The notes: generated from the sequence alone by a model not told the origin. 64,000 nt of DNA from Comamonas testosteroni (GCA_008727115.1 CP044131.1:1364001-1428000); one strand, 5' to 3'; shown: positions 17,132-25,823, numbered from the stretch's first letter. Made by a program: numbers and translations.

Positions 17132-17597
17132 GATCGTCGTAGGAGTTGAGCAGATTGGCCATTTCCACGGCGACCTGAGCGGCATCGCGCCCCTTCTCGA
17201 CCTGGCGGGCAATGGCTTGCTCCATGTTTTCTGTGGTGATGATCGCATTGGCGATCGGCAGGCGGTAGTCCAGGGACAGACGTGTCACGCCTGCGCCCGA
17301 TTCGTTGGCTACCAGCTCGAAGTGGTATGTCTCCCCACGGATGATGCAGCCCAGCGCCACCAGGGCGTCGTACTGATCGGTGTCGGCCAGTGTCTGCAGG
17401 GCCACGGGCACTTCCAGTGCGCCGGGGACCGTGACATGGTCGATGTTCTCGTTCTTCACACCCAGCGCCAGCAGCTCGTCGCGGCAGGAGACAAACAGGG
17501 TGTTGGTAATGCTTTCATTGAAGCGTGCCTGCACGATGCCGATCTTCAGGTCGGCGCCGTTCATGTTCTGGCCTTGGCCTTTTTCTGCGTTTTGCAT
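17124..17597 (-). CDS. ribH: 6,7-dimethyl-8-ribityllumazine synthase
   Basis: 157 aa, normal for lumazine synthase, which condenses 5-amino-6-ribitylaminouracil with 3,4-dihydroxy-2-butanone 4-phosphate. Typical segments are [48 protein letters not shown] with the catalytic His region, and [19 protein letters not shown]. It sits between ribBA (18 nt upstream) and nusB (overlapping), consistent with one operon. Confidence 0.96.
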   Translation of the reverse strand: MQNAEKGQGQNMNGADLKIGIVQARFNESITNTLFVSCRDELLALGVKNENIDHVTVPGALEVPVALQTLADTDQYDALVALGCIIRGETYHFELVANESGAGVTRLSLDYRLPIANAIITTENMEQAIARQVEKGRDAAQVAVEMANLLNSYDDHE

Positions 17598-17615
17598 GCT
17601 TGGTATTCCGTCTCT

Positions 17616-18737
17616 TTATTGTTTGGGGATGTAGCCCGTGATCTCCAGGCCATAACCGGCCATGCTGGGCATGCGGCGGGGCTGGCCCATGAGCTGCATT
17701 TTGCCCACACCCAGCTCGCGCAGAATCTGTGCGCCCACACCGTAGGTGCGCAGATCCATGCGGCCACGCTCGGGGGCCTGGGCCGAACGGGCCTTGCCTT
17801 CGAACTGGGCCAGCAATTGATCACCCGATTCGCTGCAGTTGAGCAGCACGGCCACGCCCTGGCCGTTGTCGGCGATGTACTTGAGGCTCTCGTCCAGGCA
17901 CCAGGAGTGCTGGTTGCGGCCCACTTCCAGTACATCCAGCACCGACAGGGGCTCATGCACACGCACGGGCACATTGGTGCCGGCCTGCCATTCACCCTTG
18001 ACCAGTGCCAGGTGCACGGAGCCGCTGGGCACGTCACGGAAGGCGTGGGCGATGAACTCGCCATGGGCTGTCTGCATGGGGCGGCTGCCGGCTTTTTGCA
18101 GCAGCGACTCATTGCGGCTGCGGTATTCGATCAAGTCGGCAATCGTGCCGATCTTGATGCCGTGTTCGGCGCAGAACAGCTGCAGATCGGGTAGGCGAGC
18201 CATGGTGCCGTCGTCCTTCATGATCTCGCAGATCACGGCTGAAGGCGTGCAGCCAGCCAGCGCAGCCAGATCGCAGCCAGCTTCGGTATGGCCGGCGCGC
18301 ATCAGCACACCGCCGTCCACCGCCTGCAGCGGGAACACGTGGCCGGGCTGCACCAGATCGGTGGGCTGGCTGTCCTTGTTCACGGCCACTTGAATGGTGC
18401 GGGCGCGGTCAGCAGCGGAGATACCGGTGGTCACGCCCTCGGCAGCTTCGATGGAGATGGTGAACGCTGTGCTGTACACCGTGCCGTTGCGAGCAGCCAT
18501 GGGCGGGAGCTTGAGGAACTCGCAGCGCTCGCGTGTCAGCGTCAGGCAGATCAGGCCGCGGCCGAACTTGGCCATGAAGTTGATGGCTTCGGGCGTGACA
18601 TGGTCGGATGCCAGAACCAGATCACCTTCGTTTTCGCGGTCCTCTTCATCAACGAGAACGACCATGCGGCCGGCGCGCATTTCCGCCACGATGTCTTCGA
18701 CGGGGGAGATGGGCACGGGTTGGAGGGAGCTGTTCAT
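17616..18737 (-). CDS. ribBA: 3,4-DHBP synthase with degenerate GTP cyclohydrolase II domain
   Basis: 373 aa. The N-terminal half (about 10-205) is a full 3,4-dihydroxy-2-butanone 4-phosphate synthase: [20 protein letters not shown] and [16 protein letters not shown] contain the metal and substrate residues. The C-terminal half resembles GTP cyclohydrolase II but lacks the Cys-rich zinc site and the usual GDxFGSxRCDC signature; the segment [20 protein letters not shown] stands in that place. It is thus probably a RibBX-like protein with only the RibB activity, and the cell would need a separate ribA. The ATG at 18737 fits the family start. I see no FMN riboswitch upstream. Confidence 0.88.
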   Translation of the reverse strand: MNSSLQPVPISPVEDIVAEMRAGRMVVLVDEEDRENEGDLVLASDHVTPEAINFMAKFGRGLICLTLTRERCEFLKLPPMAARNGTVYSTAFTISIEAAEGVTTGISAADRARTIQVAVNKDSQPTDLVQPGHVFPLQAVDGGVLMRAGHTEAGCDLAALAGCTPSAVICEIMKDDGTMARLPDLQLFCAEHGIKIGTIADLIEYRSRNESLLQKAGSRPMQTAHGEFIAHAFRDVPSGSVHLALVKGEWQAGTNVPVRVHEPLSVLDVLEVGRNQHSWCLDESLKYIADNGQGVAVLLNCSESGDQLLAQFEGKARSAQAPERGRMDLRTYGVGAQILRELGVGKMQLMGQPRRMPSMAGYGLEITGYIPKQ

Positions 18738-19069
18738 GGATTGCCTTCTTGGACGTGATCTTGATGCGATGCAAGCAGTCAGGGCTGGCGCACGACACGC
18801 ACCAGTAAGGCATTGCCAGCGCCCAAGAAGAGGCAATGGCAGGACTTCCAAAGAACGTGTGACGCGGTGAGCCGCTGTCTGCAGGGCAAGGCCTTGCGGA
18901 AAGCGCTCATTCTATTGCAGAGCGAGCTTTCAGCGCGGCAGTTAGCCCTGAAACCATGATCCAGTGCAAGCTGCCCTTGAAATGCAAGACCCAACTCAGA
19001 GGCGGCCGACAAGAGCCAGTGCGGCTCCACTGCCTCGCGGTGGAACTGCCGTCCCCTTGTTTCCTGACT
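18738..19069. other. Intergenic region upstream of ribBA
   Basis: About 330 nt without a convincing gene. I looked for the conserved FMN (RFN) riboswitch blocks on the minus strand and did not find them. It presumably contains the ribBA promoter. Confidence 0.4.
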
Positions 19070-19101
19070 TCAGGGGAAGCGGCGCAGCCGCTCAGGGGGC
19101 A
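19070..19101 (-). repeat. Family C dispersed repeat at ferredoxin 3' end
   Basis: On the minus strand GCCCCCTGAGCGGCTGCG followed by CCGCTTCCCCTGAAG matches the left half of the ybgC repeat (CCCCCTGAGCGACTGCG, TCGCTTCCCCC). The ferredoxin stop codon TGA (19092-19094) lies inside it, so the last residues DAP are encoded by the repeat. Confidence 0.5.
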
Positions 19102-19391
19102 TCCTTTAGCACCACGTCGCTATCCGGATAAGCGCAGCAGGGCAGCACATAGCCCTCGGCCTTTTCTTCGGCAGTCAGGCCCGGCCAATCAATCTCATAG
19201 TGCACGTTGCCCGAAACCAGCTGGCCCAGGCAGGTGCGGCAAGTGCCGTTGCGGCAGGAGCTGGGCCAGTCCACGCCGCCGCTTTCCAGCGAGTCCAGCA
19301 GTGGCTGATCGGCCCAAGCATCGACCTGGTGGCCGCTGGGCTCGCACTTGGCAATGAAAAACGGAGGGGCGAAAGCAGAGTCGTTGGACAT
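19092..19391 (-). CDS. Plant-type [2Fe-2S] ferredoxin
   Basis: 99 aa. The iron-sulfur ligands appear as SCRNGTCRTCLGQLVSG (three Cys in CxxxxCxxC spacing, near residues 45-53) and a fourth Cys in VLPCCAYPDSDVVL near residue 84. The protein starts with FFIAKCEPSGHQVDA, a beta-grasp start. It carries electrons to an oxygenase, reductase or other redox partner, but none is encoded beside it. It stands alone between ribBA and the siderophore operon. The C-terminus ends within a dispersed repeat. Confidence 0.88.
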   Translation of the reverse strand: MSNDSAFAPPFFIAKCEPSGHQVDAWADQPLLDSLESGGVDWPSSCRNGTCRTCLGQLVSGNVHYEIDWPGLTAEEKAEGYVLPCCAYPDSDVVLKDAP

Positions 19392-19789
19392 GGATCAGAC
19401 AAGGCAAGCATGCAAAACCCGTGTTTGTAGCCGGTTTGCCAAGGCCGTGGTTTCCTCAAGGATTGCCTGAAATTTCAGCAGCAATGTCAAAGTTGTTTGA
19501 AATCAATGACTTGATTGACTTATCCAGCAGGCAGTGGAAGTTGTACACAAGGATGTGCAGCTCAATGCGGGATAAGTGCAGCGCAGTGTGGGTAGATGTG
19601 CGTCAAAAATATGCGATTGAAGAAATATCTTTGATATCAATTGCTTGAGAGGTTTTGGGGAAGGCTATTTGGGCTTTTTTACAGGCTTGTTGAGAAAAAT
19701 GGAAAAAGCTGCGAAGCCAACAATGATTCATTGCGGCTGAAGCACTGCACATGGGCAAGCAGTGCGTCAACCGCAATGCGCGGGCTGCC
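19392..19789. other. Intergenic region between siderophore operon and ferredoxin gene
   Basis: About 400 nt, more AT-rich than the neighbours, with no convincing gene. A short dyad GATATC-TTT-GATATC is at about 19625-19641. It must hold the ferredoxin promoter and the end of the siderophore operon transcript. I see no clear rho-independent terminator. Confidence 0.4.
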
Positions 19790-20239
19790 TCAGTCGCGCA
19801 AAAAGCCCAGAGCCTTCTCTGCAGCTTCGCTTCGGTCGGTAACGACGACCATTGGAAAGCCATACATCTTGCGCACTTGTTTCAAACGCCCTTCCAGCAG
19901 CTCTCGCAAGTCTGCGTCTTGCGTGACATAGAGATAGCCTTTGCAGTAGGCGCGCAGGTCCGATTTGCGCTCCTTGATCCAGACTACCGAGCGCTTTTCG
20001 TCTTCATGCGGCTCGTCATCGTGGTCGTGGCTTGGTGGAATCCAGGCCATCACAAAAGGTTGCTTGAGCGCAAGAATGGCATCCAGCGAATCGAGGATGC
20101 GTGAGACACGGTCGCTCTCGCTGAGCTCTGGAAAGCGCCCAAAAATCAACGGCCACTGGCTGGCATCGAAAAGAGCGGGGTCTAGTCCGGGGATAGTCAT
20201 TTCAGCTTGAGTCATAGAGTGTTGGTTCTTTGGATTCAT
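19790..20239 (-). CDS. Unknown 149-aa protein, last gene of siderophore operon
   Basis: I do not recognise this family. It is soluble-looking, without signal peptide or membrane helix. Notable features are a Trp/Phe-containing N-terminal segment (LFDASQWPLIFGRFPEL), a His/Asp/Glu-rich loop (PPSHDHDDEPHEDE, about 69-82) that could bind metal, and a C-terminal alpha/beta-looking part (MYGFPMVVVTDRSEAAEKAL). Its ATG overlaps the MFS stop codon (ATGA), so translation is coupled to the permease. A cytoplasmic role in iron release, siderophore modification or regulation is an inference from context only. Confidence 0.7.
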   Translation of the reverse strand: MNPKNQHSMTQAEMTIPGLDPALFDASQWPLIFGRFPELSESDRVSRILDSLDAILALKQPFVMAWIPPSHDHDDEPHEDEKRSVVWIKERKSDLRAYCKGYLYVTQDADLRELLEGRLKQVRKMYGFPMVVVTDRSEAAEKALGFLRD

Positions 20240-21474
20240 GCGAGTGATGCTGCTTCACGCTCGCTTTGCAGGCGCTTGAGCATCCAGAGGCTGGAGAGAA
20301 TGAGTGCCGTCATGCCTGCGCCGTAGAACACGGGCCAGGACATGGCGGCGACGAGCTTGCCCGCAAGCACGGACATCACAATGCCGGACAGGCGTGTGCC
20401 GCAGAACAGCACGGCGTAGTTGGTGGCAGCCTGCGGCCCTTCGGACCAGCGCATAATCAGCGCCGAATACACCACCATCAGCCCGCCCACCACGGCTGAC
20501 ATGCCCACCGTACCGACGATGGCGACGGTTTGCCAGCCTTGCAGATAGCCGGCAATCAGCAACCCAGTACACAAGACGCCCGCGAGCGTCAGCAGCGCCA
20601 ACGCAGCGCGGTGGCCCAAGCTGCGAATCAAGGGCGTTGCCAGCAGTGCGATCACCATCAGTCCGATCGGTTGCAAGCTTCCTACCAGCCATGCGATGTG
20701 CTCCATCGGCACTTGGATATCTACCAGCATCACGCGGTTGAGCGCACTGAGCGGAAAGATTACACCCGCACACACGACCAGCAACAGCAGGTAGCGGCGC
20801 ATATGCGCCTGGCGCAGGCAGGCAAACCAGTGCTTTTCTTGCGATTGCGATCCCGCGCTATGGTGACCCTCCTGTTTCACAAGCCCGAGCACCGGCACCA
20901 GCGACAGCAGCATGAGCGCGGCCACGCACAGAAAGGTGAACTGCCAGCCCATGCGTCCCAGCACCGCCACAAAGACACCGCCGCCAATCATCGAACCCAG
21001 GGCCAGTGCCGCCAGCTTGAGTGACGCGGCCATGGGTTTGCGCTGTGCGTTCGTCAGCTCCACCGCGAGTGCATCGAGCGCCAGGTCCATGGTGGCTGCG
21101 GCCACCGCCACCAGCAGGCCCAGGCCAAACAGCAGCGCCATCGGCGCGTGCTCCAGCATGGCCACTGCGATCAGCCCGGCCACAGCTGCCAACTGAGCGA
21201 GCACGATCCAGCTGATGCGCGGTGACAGGAAGGGCAGTCGAATGCGATCAACCAAAGGGGCCCAAAGAAAGGACAGGCCAATCGGCAAATACAGCGCAAA
21301 AGTCCAGCCGATTTGCGCCACCGACAGCCCGCGCGCACGCAGCACGGGCGGCAGCCCCCCTTGCAGTAGCGCGGCCAGTACACCAAAGCCGACGTAGAGC
21401 ACGCCCATCGCCAGCATCACGCAGCGACTGCTGGAATGGTTAGCTCCATCCATCGTTGCCATCTCACCAGCCAT
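20236..21474 (-). CDS. MFS permease, probable inner-membrane siderophore importer
   Basis: 412 aa with about 12 membrane helices and a long cytoplasmic loop after helix 6 (KQEGHHSAGSQSQEKHW). The first loop has LPPVLRARGLSVAQIGW, an AmpG/RhtX-like pattern. Single-polypeptide MFS importers of the RhtX/FptX type carry ferri-siderophores across the inner membrane and sit next to the cognate receptor, as here. Its start overlaps the receptor stop by 11 nt, and its stop overlaps the next gene. The siderophore specificity is inferred from context, not from residues. Confidence 0.78.
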   Translation of the reverse strand: MAGEMATMDGANHSSSRCVMLAMGVLYVGFGVLAALLQGGLPPVLRARGLSVAQIGWTFALYLPIGLSFLWAPLVDRIRLPFLSPRISWIVLAQLAAVAGLIAVAMLEHAPMALLFGLGLLVAVAAATMDLALDALAVELTNAQRKPMAASLKLAALALGSMIGGGVFVAVLGRMGWQFTFLCVAALMLLSLVPVLGLVKQEGHHSAGSQSQEKHWFACLRQAHMRRYLLLLVVCAGVIFPLSALNRVMLVDIQVPMEHIAWLVGSLQPIGLMVIALLATPLIRSLGHRAALALLTLAGVLCTGLLIAGYLQGWQTVAIVGTVGMSAVVGGLMVVYSALIMRWSEGPQAATNYAVLFCGTRLSGIVMSVLAGKLVAAMSWPVFYGAGMTALILSSLWMLKRLQSEREAASLA

Positions 21475-23896
21475 ATTTCAGCGTCGCCAGGAAGGTTCGG
21501 CCAGGGCCGTAATTGCAGAAGTTCACGCCATTGCAGGTAAAGAAGGTCTTGTTGGCGAGGTTGGTGACATTGAGTGCCAGCGTGGCTCCCTTGAGGGAGG
21601 GATCCAGGTAGCGCAATTCATAGCGCAGCATGGCGTCCATCACGGTATAGGCAGGAATCTTCTGTTGATTGGCGCCATCGGCAAACGCCGAGCCCACATG
21701 GCGAACACCGCCGCCAAACGTAAGCCCTGCCAGCGGGCCTTCACCCAGACGGTAGTCGGCCCAGATGGATGCGGTTTGCTTGGCTACGGTGATGGGGCGC
21801 TTGCCCAGGTCCGCTCCATTGCTGCGCGTTACCTCCGGGTCAATCCAGCTCAGACCACCGATGATGTTGAGGTTCTTCAGCGGTTTGAAGCGGGCTTCGA
21901 ATTCCACACCTCTGGAATTGACTTCACCTGTCTGCACCTTGGCATTGGGCAGGCTGGAGAGCGGATCCTGCGTCAACACGTTCTGCTGCGTCAGATCAAA
22001 TGCAGAGAGTGTGAACAGTGCGTCCTGCCCCGGCGGCTGGTACTTGACGCCAACCTCGTACTGCTGCCCGGTAGTGGGTTTGAAAGGGGCGCCGTAGGGA
22101 TTGGCCGTGACCGATGGGTCGTACGAGGTGGCATAGCTCACATACGGCGCAACACCGTTGTCAAAGTTGTGCATCAGGCCCGCGCGCCAGGTGAACTTGT
22201 GCAGCTTCTGATCGGAATAAGTCTTGGCCAGGCGGTTGTCGTTCTTGGCACGCGCATTGTCGAAGCGGCCACCCAAGGTCAAGCCCCAGCCTCCCCATTT
22301 CATCTGGTCCTGAACATACAGCCCCACCAGGTTCTGCCTGCGATCCGGGCTGGTATAGGCTGCCGGCATGGTGATGGCTTGCCCGTAGTTGGGGCTCAGA
22401 TAGTCCAGCCCCGGGGCACCGCCAAAGCCCTGTGTCTGCTGCCAGCGGTCGTGCTGCAAGTCCAGCCCCAGCAACACCTGATGCGCCACCTCTCCCGTTT
22501 TCAGCTTGCCCTGCAAATGGGTGTCGATGTTGACGGCGTTGAGCTTTTCAGTGGACCACTGGGCGTAGCGTGCAATGGTGTGTTTATCAGCCCCCAAGCC
22601 CGAGGTGCCGACCTGGTTTTGCTCCAGATCCATGCGCCAGTAGCGCATGTTTTGCGACAGGCTCCACTGGTCATTGACGCGATGGTTGAGCGAGTAGCCA
22701 ATGCTGGCCTGGGTGCGATCGAACTTGTTGTAGTCGGGCGAGCCATCAAAGAAATCGCGCGGAATTTGCCCGTTCGGATTCGGCAGGATGGAGCCCTCCG
22801 ACGGCAGCACGCCATAAAAGCCGCCTTTGGGGTCGTGCTGATAGAGCGCGAGCAAGGTGAGTTGTGTGTCGGCATTGGGCTTCCAGGTCAGCGAAGGTGC
22901 CACATAGATGCGTTCTTCCTTGCTGAACTGAACGGAGGTATCCGACTTGCGCGCCAGCGCCGTCAAGCGGTACTGCAAGCTGCCGTCTTCGCTCAGTGTG
23001 CCGCCGCTGTCCCACGCCAGCTGCCGGCGATTGTGGCTGCCGATTGAAAGCGATACATCCTTGAAACTCTCTTCTGTAGGGCGCTTGGTGACCATGCTGA
23101 CAATGCCGCCCAAAGGCGCCTGCCCGTACATCACCGAAGCAGGCCCTTTGATCACTTCAACGCGCTCCAGGCTGTGCGTGTCAACCTGCGGAACGAGGTA
23201 GGACGCTCCACGCGGCAGACGCAGGCCATCGAGATACAGAAAAGTGTCCGACACACCGCCGATGCCGCGAAAAGCCATCATGTCGAAGCGCGAGGTATCG
23301 CCGCGAATTTCTGCGGACAGGCCCGGGGTGTAGCGCAGGGTTTGGGTGAGCTGCTGCGCGCCCTGGTTTTCGATCTGCTCCTTGGAGACGACATGAATCG
23401 TCATCGGCGTTTCCATCAAAGCCGTGTCGGTCTTCGTTGCCGATTTGCTGCGCTTGGCGACATAGCCCAGCACGGGGCCGTTGGCCACTTCCTGCTCTGC
23501 GTGATCGGTCACTTGTACCGTGGGCAAAGTGGCTTCGCCTAGCGGCGTTACGGAGCCAGGCTCAATGGTGACGAGATTGCCGTCAAAACGCGCGCGCAGC
23601 CCGCTTCCAGCCAGCAGCTGCGCCAGTGCTTCACGCGGACTCAGCGTGCCCACAACAGCAGGTGCCTGCTTGCCCACCACCAGGTTCTGCTGCACCAGCA
23701 ACTGCATGCGTGTTTGCCGTGCCCAGTGGTTCAGCGCCTCGGCCAATGGCTGCGCCCGCAGCTGAAACGACTGTGCCGTGCCCGATGCGCTAGCGTCGGC
23801 CGCTGTTGTCGCTGTTTGCGCCTGCAGTGCCGTGGCGCTCCATGCCAGACTCAAGGCCAATACGAGTGGCAGGGGCCGAAAGGGTCGGCTGCTCAT
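21464..23896 (-). CDS. TonB-dependent siderophore receptor with STN signalling domain
   Basis: 810 aa. After a signal peptide (about 1-27) comes an STN domain (about 42-115, QPLAEALNHWARQTRMQLLV), which talks to FecR-type regulators. The plug domain follows (about 155-270, RYTPGLSAEIRGD, VEVIKGPASVMYGQ), then a FhuA/FoxA-like 22-strand barrel ending in Trp (TLKYGW). The ATG at 23896 has GGAGAA 7 nt upstream; an in-frame ATG at 23917 has not. It imports a ferric siderophore, probably of hydroxamate type by resemblance. It follows the putative ECF promoter motif at 23929-23965. Confidence 0.92.
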   Translation of the reverse strand: MSSRPFRPLPLVLALSLAWSATALQAQTATTAADASASGTAQSFQLRAQPLAEALNHWARQTRMQLLVQQNLVVGKQAPAVVGTLSPREALAQLLAGSGLRARFDGNLVTIEPGSVTPLGEATLPTVQVTDHAEQEVANGPVLGYVAKRSKSATKTDTALMETPMTIHVVSKEQIENQGAQQLTQTLRYTPGLSAEIRGDTSRFDMMAFRGIGGVSDTFLYLDGLRLPRGASYLVPQVDTHSLERVEVIKGPASVMYGQAPLGGIVSMVTKRPTEESFKDVSLSIGSHNRRQLAWDSGGTLSEDGSLQYRLTALARKSDTSVQFSKEERIYVAPSLTWKPNADTQLTLLALYQHDPKGGFYGVLPSEGSILPNPNGQIPRDFFDGSPDYNKFDRTQASIGYSLNHRVNDQWSLSQNMRYWRMDLEQNQVGTSGLGADKHTIARYAQWSTEKLNAVNIDTHLQGKLKTGEVAHQVLLGLDLQHDRWQQTQGFGGAPGLDYLSPNYGQAITMPAAYTSPDRRQNLVGLYVQDQMKWGGWGLTLGGRFDNARAKNDNRLAKTYSDQKLHKFTWRAGLMHNFDNGVAPYVSYATSYDPSVTANPYGAPFKPTTGQQYEVGVKYQPPGQDALFTLSAFDLTQQNVLTQDPLSSLPNAKVQTGEVNSRGVEFEARFKPLKNLNIIGGLSWIDPEVTRSNGADLGKRPITVAKQTASIWADYRLGEGPLAGLTFGGGVRHVGSAFADGANQQKIPAYTVMDAMLRYELRYLDPSLKGATLALNVTNLANKTFFTCNGVNFCNYGPGRTFLATLKYGW

Positions 23897-23928
23897 AGAT
23901 TCTTCTCCCAAAAACAAAGTCCTATGAG

Positions 23929-23965
23929 AGAAGACGCAGCGCTTTCAACAAACCCTGTAATGAAT
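23929..23965 (-). promoter_or_regulatory. Putative ECF-sigma promoter upstream of siderophore receptor
   Basis: Minus-strand block ATTCATTACAGGGTT (23951-23965), 13 nt, then GCGTCTTCT (23929-23937). The same two blocks with the same 13-nt spacing occur upstream of the fecR-like gene (25083-25119). The second block ends 32 nt before the receptor ATG. The spacing and positions fit -35 and -10 elements of an iron-starvation ECF sigma factor. Confidence 0.7.
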
Positions 23966-23982
23966 ACGAAAAATTCTTATTT

Positions 23983-25062
23983 TTATTTGATGGGCAGCAC
24001 TTCGGTGACTCCATGCCGAGTCTCCAGACGCACCGGCAACACACGCGGCAAGGCCTTGTGCAGCGCGCCCACCATCATCGGATCGAAGGTGCCGGACAAC
24101 CGCAACGCCGCCACCTTCGCATCGCGCACCACCAAGCCGGTAGGTTGGTAACGCTCCAGCTCCGCGAGCGCCTGCGACAACGGCACATCCACAAAGCTCA
24201 CACGCTGCTCGCGCCAAGGCGCAATGCCATCGGCAGGCACGTTGACGATGTCGCCAGCACCGCCGAGCCCATCAGTCCGTAATTGCTCGCCTGCCGTGAG
24301 CAACTGGCCGGCTTGCAGGTCATAAGTGCCAGCATCCAACTCCGTGCCATGCAGCGCCGCCACGCGCACCTTGCCTTCTTCGACCGCCACCTGCACGCCA
24401 TCGTTGCCCGGAATGTCCGGCGTGTAGCGCACCGAAAACCGCGTGCCGACCACGGTCACCCGGTGGCCTGCTGCCAGCACATGGAAGGGGCGACCGTCAT
24501 GCAGCACCTCGAACATGGCTTGCCCATCCAGTAAGCGCACTTCACGGCGCTGGCGGAACATGCGCACCTCAAGCCGCGTGGCGGTGTCCAGGCGCACGCG
24601 CGATCCGTCCTCCAGCACAATGCTTTGCTGCTGGCCGCGACCGGTGTGATAGGCCTGTACTGACAGCGGCTGGGCCTGTAGATGTTGCCAAGCCATATAG
24701 CCCACCCCACCCATTGCCGCCATCGTGAGTGCAGAGGTTGCAGGCCAGAACAAAAAGTGTCTGCGTGATGCCTGCGCGCGATGAGGTTGGGTGTGCACCT
24801 CGCGAGCCTGCTGCGCCTTGTCGGTCTCCAGCTTGCGGCGCAGGCCCGCCACCAGATCGGCAGGCATGGCGTCCAGTTGCGCCCAGCGGCCATCGCACTG
24901 GGCGTAGATCTGCGCATGGCGCGGATCGGCACTCAACCAGTGCTGAAAAAGCGCTTCGTCCTGGGCCGTCCAGCCCGCATCATTTCTGCGCACCATCCAG
25001 CCCAGCGCCTGTTGGCGCAGTTGCGGCGGGTCGCTGGAGGAAAAAGATGGGGCGGTCGTCAT
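23983..25062 (-). CDS. fecR: FecR-family anti-sigma/signal-transduction protein
   Basis: 359 aa. The N-terminal cytoplasmic part has a DUF4880-type region (about 15-60, QALGWMVRRNDAGWTAQDEA) that binds the sigma factor. One membrane helix lies near residues 105-125 (SALTMAAMGGVGYMAW), followed by a periplasmic FecR domain (VRLLDGQAMFEVLHDGRPF, TVVGTRFSVRY) and a C-terminal STN-interacting part. It relays substrate occupancy of the receptor's STN domain to the ECF sigma factor. The ATG at 25062 is chosen because it lies 20 nt after the putative ECF promoter; longer frames would run into the sigma gene. Confidence 0.9.
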   Translation of the reverse strand: MTTAPSFSSSDPPQLRQQALGWMVRRNDAGWTAQDEALFQHWLSADPRHAQIYAQCDGRWAQLDAMPADLVAGLRRKLETDKAQQAREVHTQPHRAQASRRHFLFWPATSALTMAAMGGVGYMAWQHLQAQPLSVQAYHTGRGQQQSIVLEDGSRVRLDTATRLEVRMFRQRREVRLLDGQAMFEVLHDGRPFHVLAAGHRVTVVGTRFSVRYTPDIPGNDGVQVAVEEGKVRVAALHGTELDAGTYDLQAGQLLTAGEQLRTDGLGGAGDIVNVPADGIAPWREQRVSFVDVPLSQALAELERYQPTGLVVRDAKVAALRLSGTFDPMMVGALHKALPRVLPVRLETRHGVTEVLPIK

Positions 25063-25082
25063 ACGGGCAGTCGGTTCATAAA

Positions 25083-25119
25083 AGAAGACGCGCAGACCGC
25101 TCGCAACCCTGTAATGAAT
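25083..25119 (-). promoter_or_regulatory. Putative ECF-sigma promoter upstream of fecR
   Basis: Minus-strand block ATTCATTACAGGGTT (25105-25119), 13 nt, then GCGTCTTCT (25083-25091), identical in both blocks and spacing to the copy before the receptor. It lies in the gap between the sigma gene stop (25169) and the fecR start (25062), so fecR could be activated by its own partner sigma factor. Confidence 0.7.
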
Positions 25120-25168
25120 GTGGCACAGGAAAGTCGGGACGAAATCGTGGGATGGAAAAGCACGGCAA

Positions 25169-25726
25169 TCATGTTCGGGAGCGCGTTGAAGAACGCTTTT
25201 TGGGCGCACGCAAGTCTGCAGTGTTTCCATCCCTGGCATCCAGATGGCTCCAGCAAGCCTCCAGTGCGATCTGAATCTGCATCTCCACGGTTTTAACAGC
25301 AATGCCCATGCGCGCCGCCGTTTCGGCATGGGTCAATCCATCAAATTTGACCAATATAAAGGCTTCGCGGCAGCGCGGCGGCAGGCTATCCACGACGGTG
25401 GCAATCATTTCAAAGCGCTGGCGGGAAGCCAAGACATGCTCTGGCTCGAGCTGCTGCGGCCCGGCGAAATTGTCCAGCTCTAGGGTGTCATCACCTGCGT
25501 CCGCCGCCACGCTCTGGGTGCCCGCTTGCCCGCGCCGAAACTGATCGGTGAGCAAATTGCGCGCCGTGGTGTAGAGCAAGGCCCGAGGATCGCGGACCAC
25601 CGTGCCTGAGCGCTTGGCGGCATAGACACGCGCAAAGCTCTCTTGCGCCAGATCGGACGCGACATCGCGATCCCGCACCTTGTTGGCGAGAAATCCCAGC
25701 AGTTCTCGGTAGTAGCGCTCAAACAC
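25169..25726 (-). CDS. fecI: ECF RNA polymerase sigma factor, FecI/iron-starvation type
   Basis: 185 aa. Region 2 lies at about 5-70 (YYRELLGFLANKVRDRDVAS, DLAQESFARVYA) and region 4 at about 115-165 (SLPPRCREAFILVKFDGLTH followed by a helix-turn-helix GIAVKTVEMQIQIALEACW). The order sigma-FecR-receptor and the STN domain in the receptor define a cell-surface signalling system. A strong Fur-box-like palindrome lies 74 nt upstream of the start. The basic C-terminal tail (RAPKKRSSTRSRT) is unusual but short. Confidence 0.92.
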   Translation of the reverse strand: MFERYYRELLGFLANKVRDRDVASDLAQESFARVYAAKRSGTVVRDPRALLYTTARNLLTDQFRRGQAGTQSVAADAGDDTLELDNFAGPQQLEPEHVLASRQRFEMIATVVDSLPPRCREAFILVKFDGLTHAETAARMGIAVKTVEMQIQIALEACWSHLDARDGNTADLRAPKKRSSTRSRT

Positions 25727-25799
25727 AGGACATCGTCAACGAGAGGAGGGCAGTGGCGCGCGCGTGGGCAAGAGCAGCACGCGGCAGTTGACTGACAAT

Positions 25800-25823
25800 A
25801 ATGAGAATCGTTCTCATTGTATA
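25800..25823 (-). promoter_or_regulatory. Fur box overlapping a -10-like element
   Basis: AATGAGAA-TCG-TTCTCATT (25800-25818) is a palindrome with 8-bp arms that matches the well-known Fur box style. On the minus strand a -10-like TATACAAT (25816-25823) overlaps it, so Fur binding would block RNA polymerase at the sigma factor gene. This predicts repression of the operon under iron-replete conditions. Confidence 0.85.

Noticed and set aside
18738-19069. FMN riboswitch expected before ribBA
   Set aside because: The conserved RFN sequence blocks are not present on the minus strand here.
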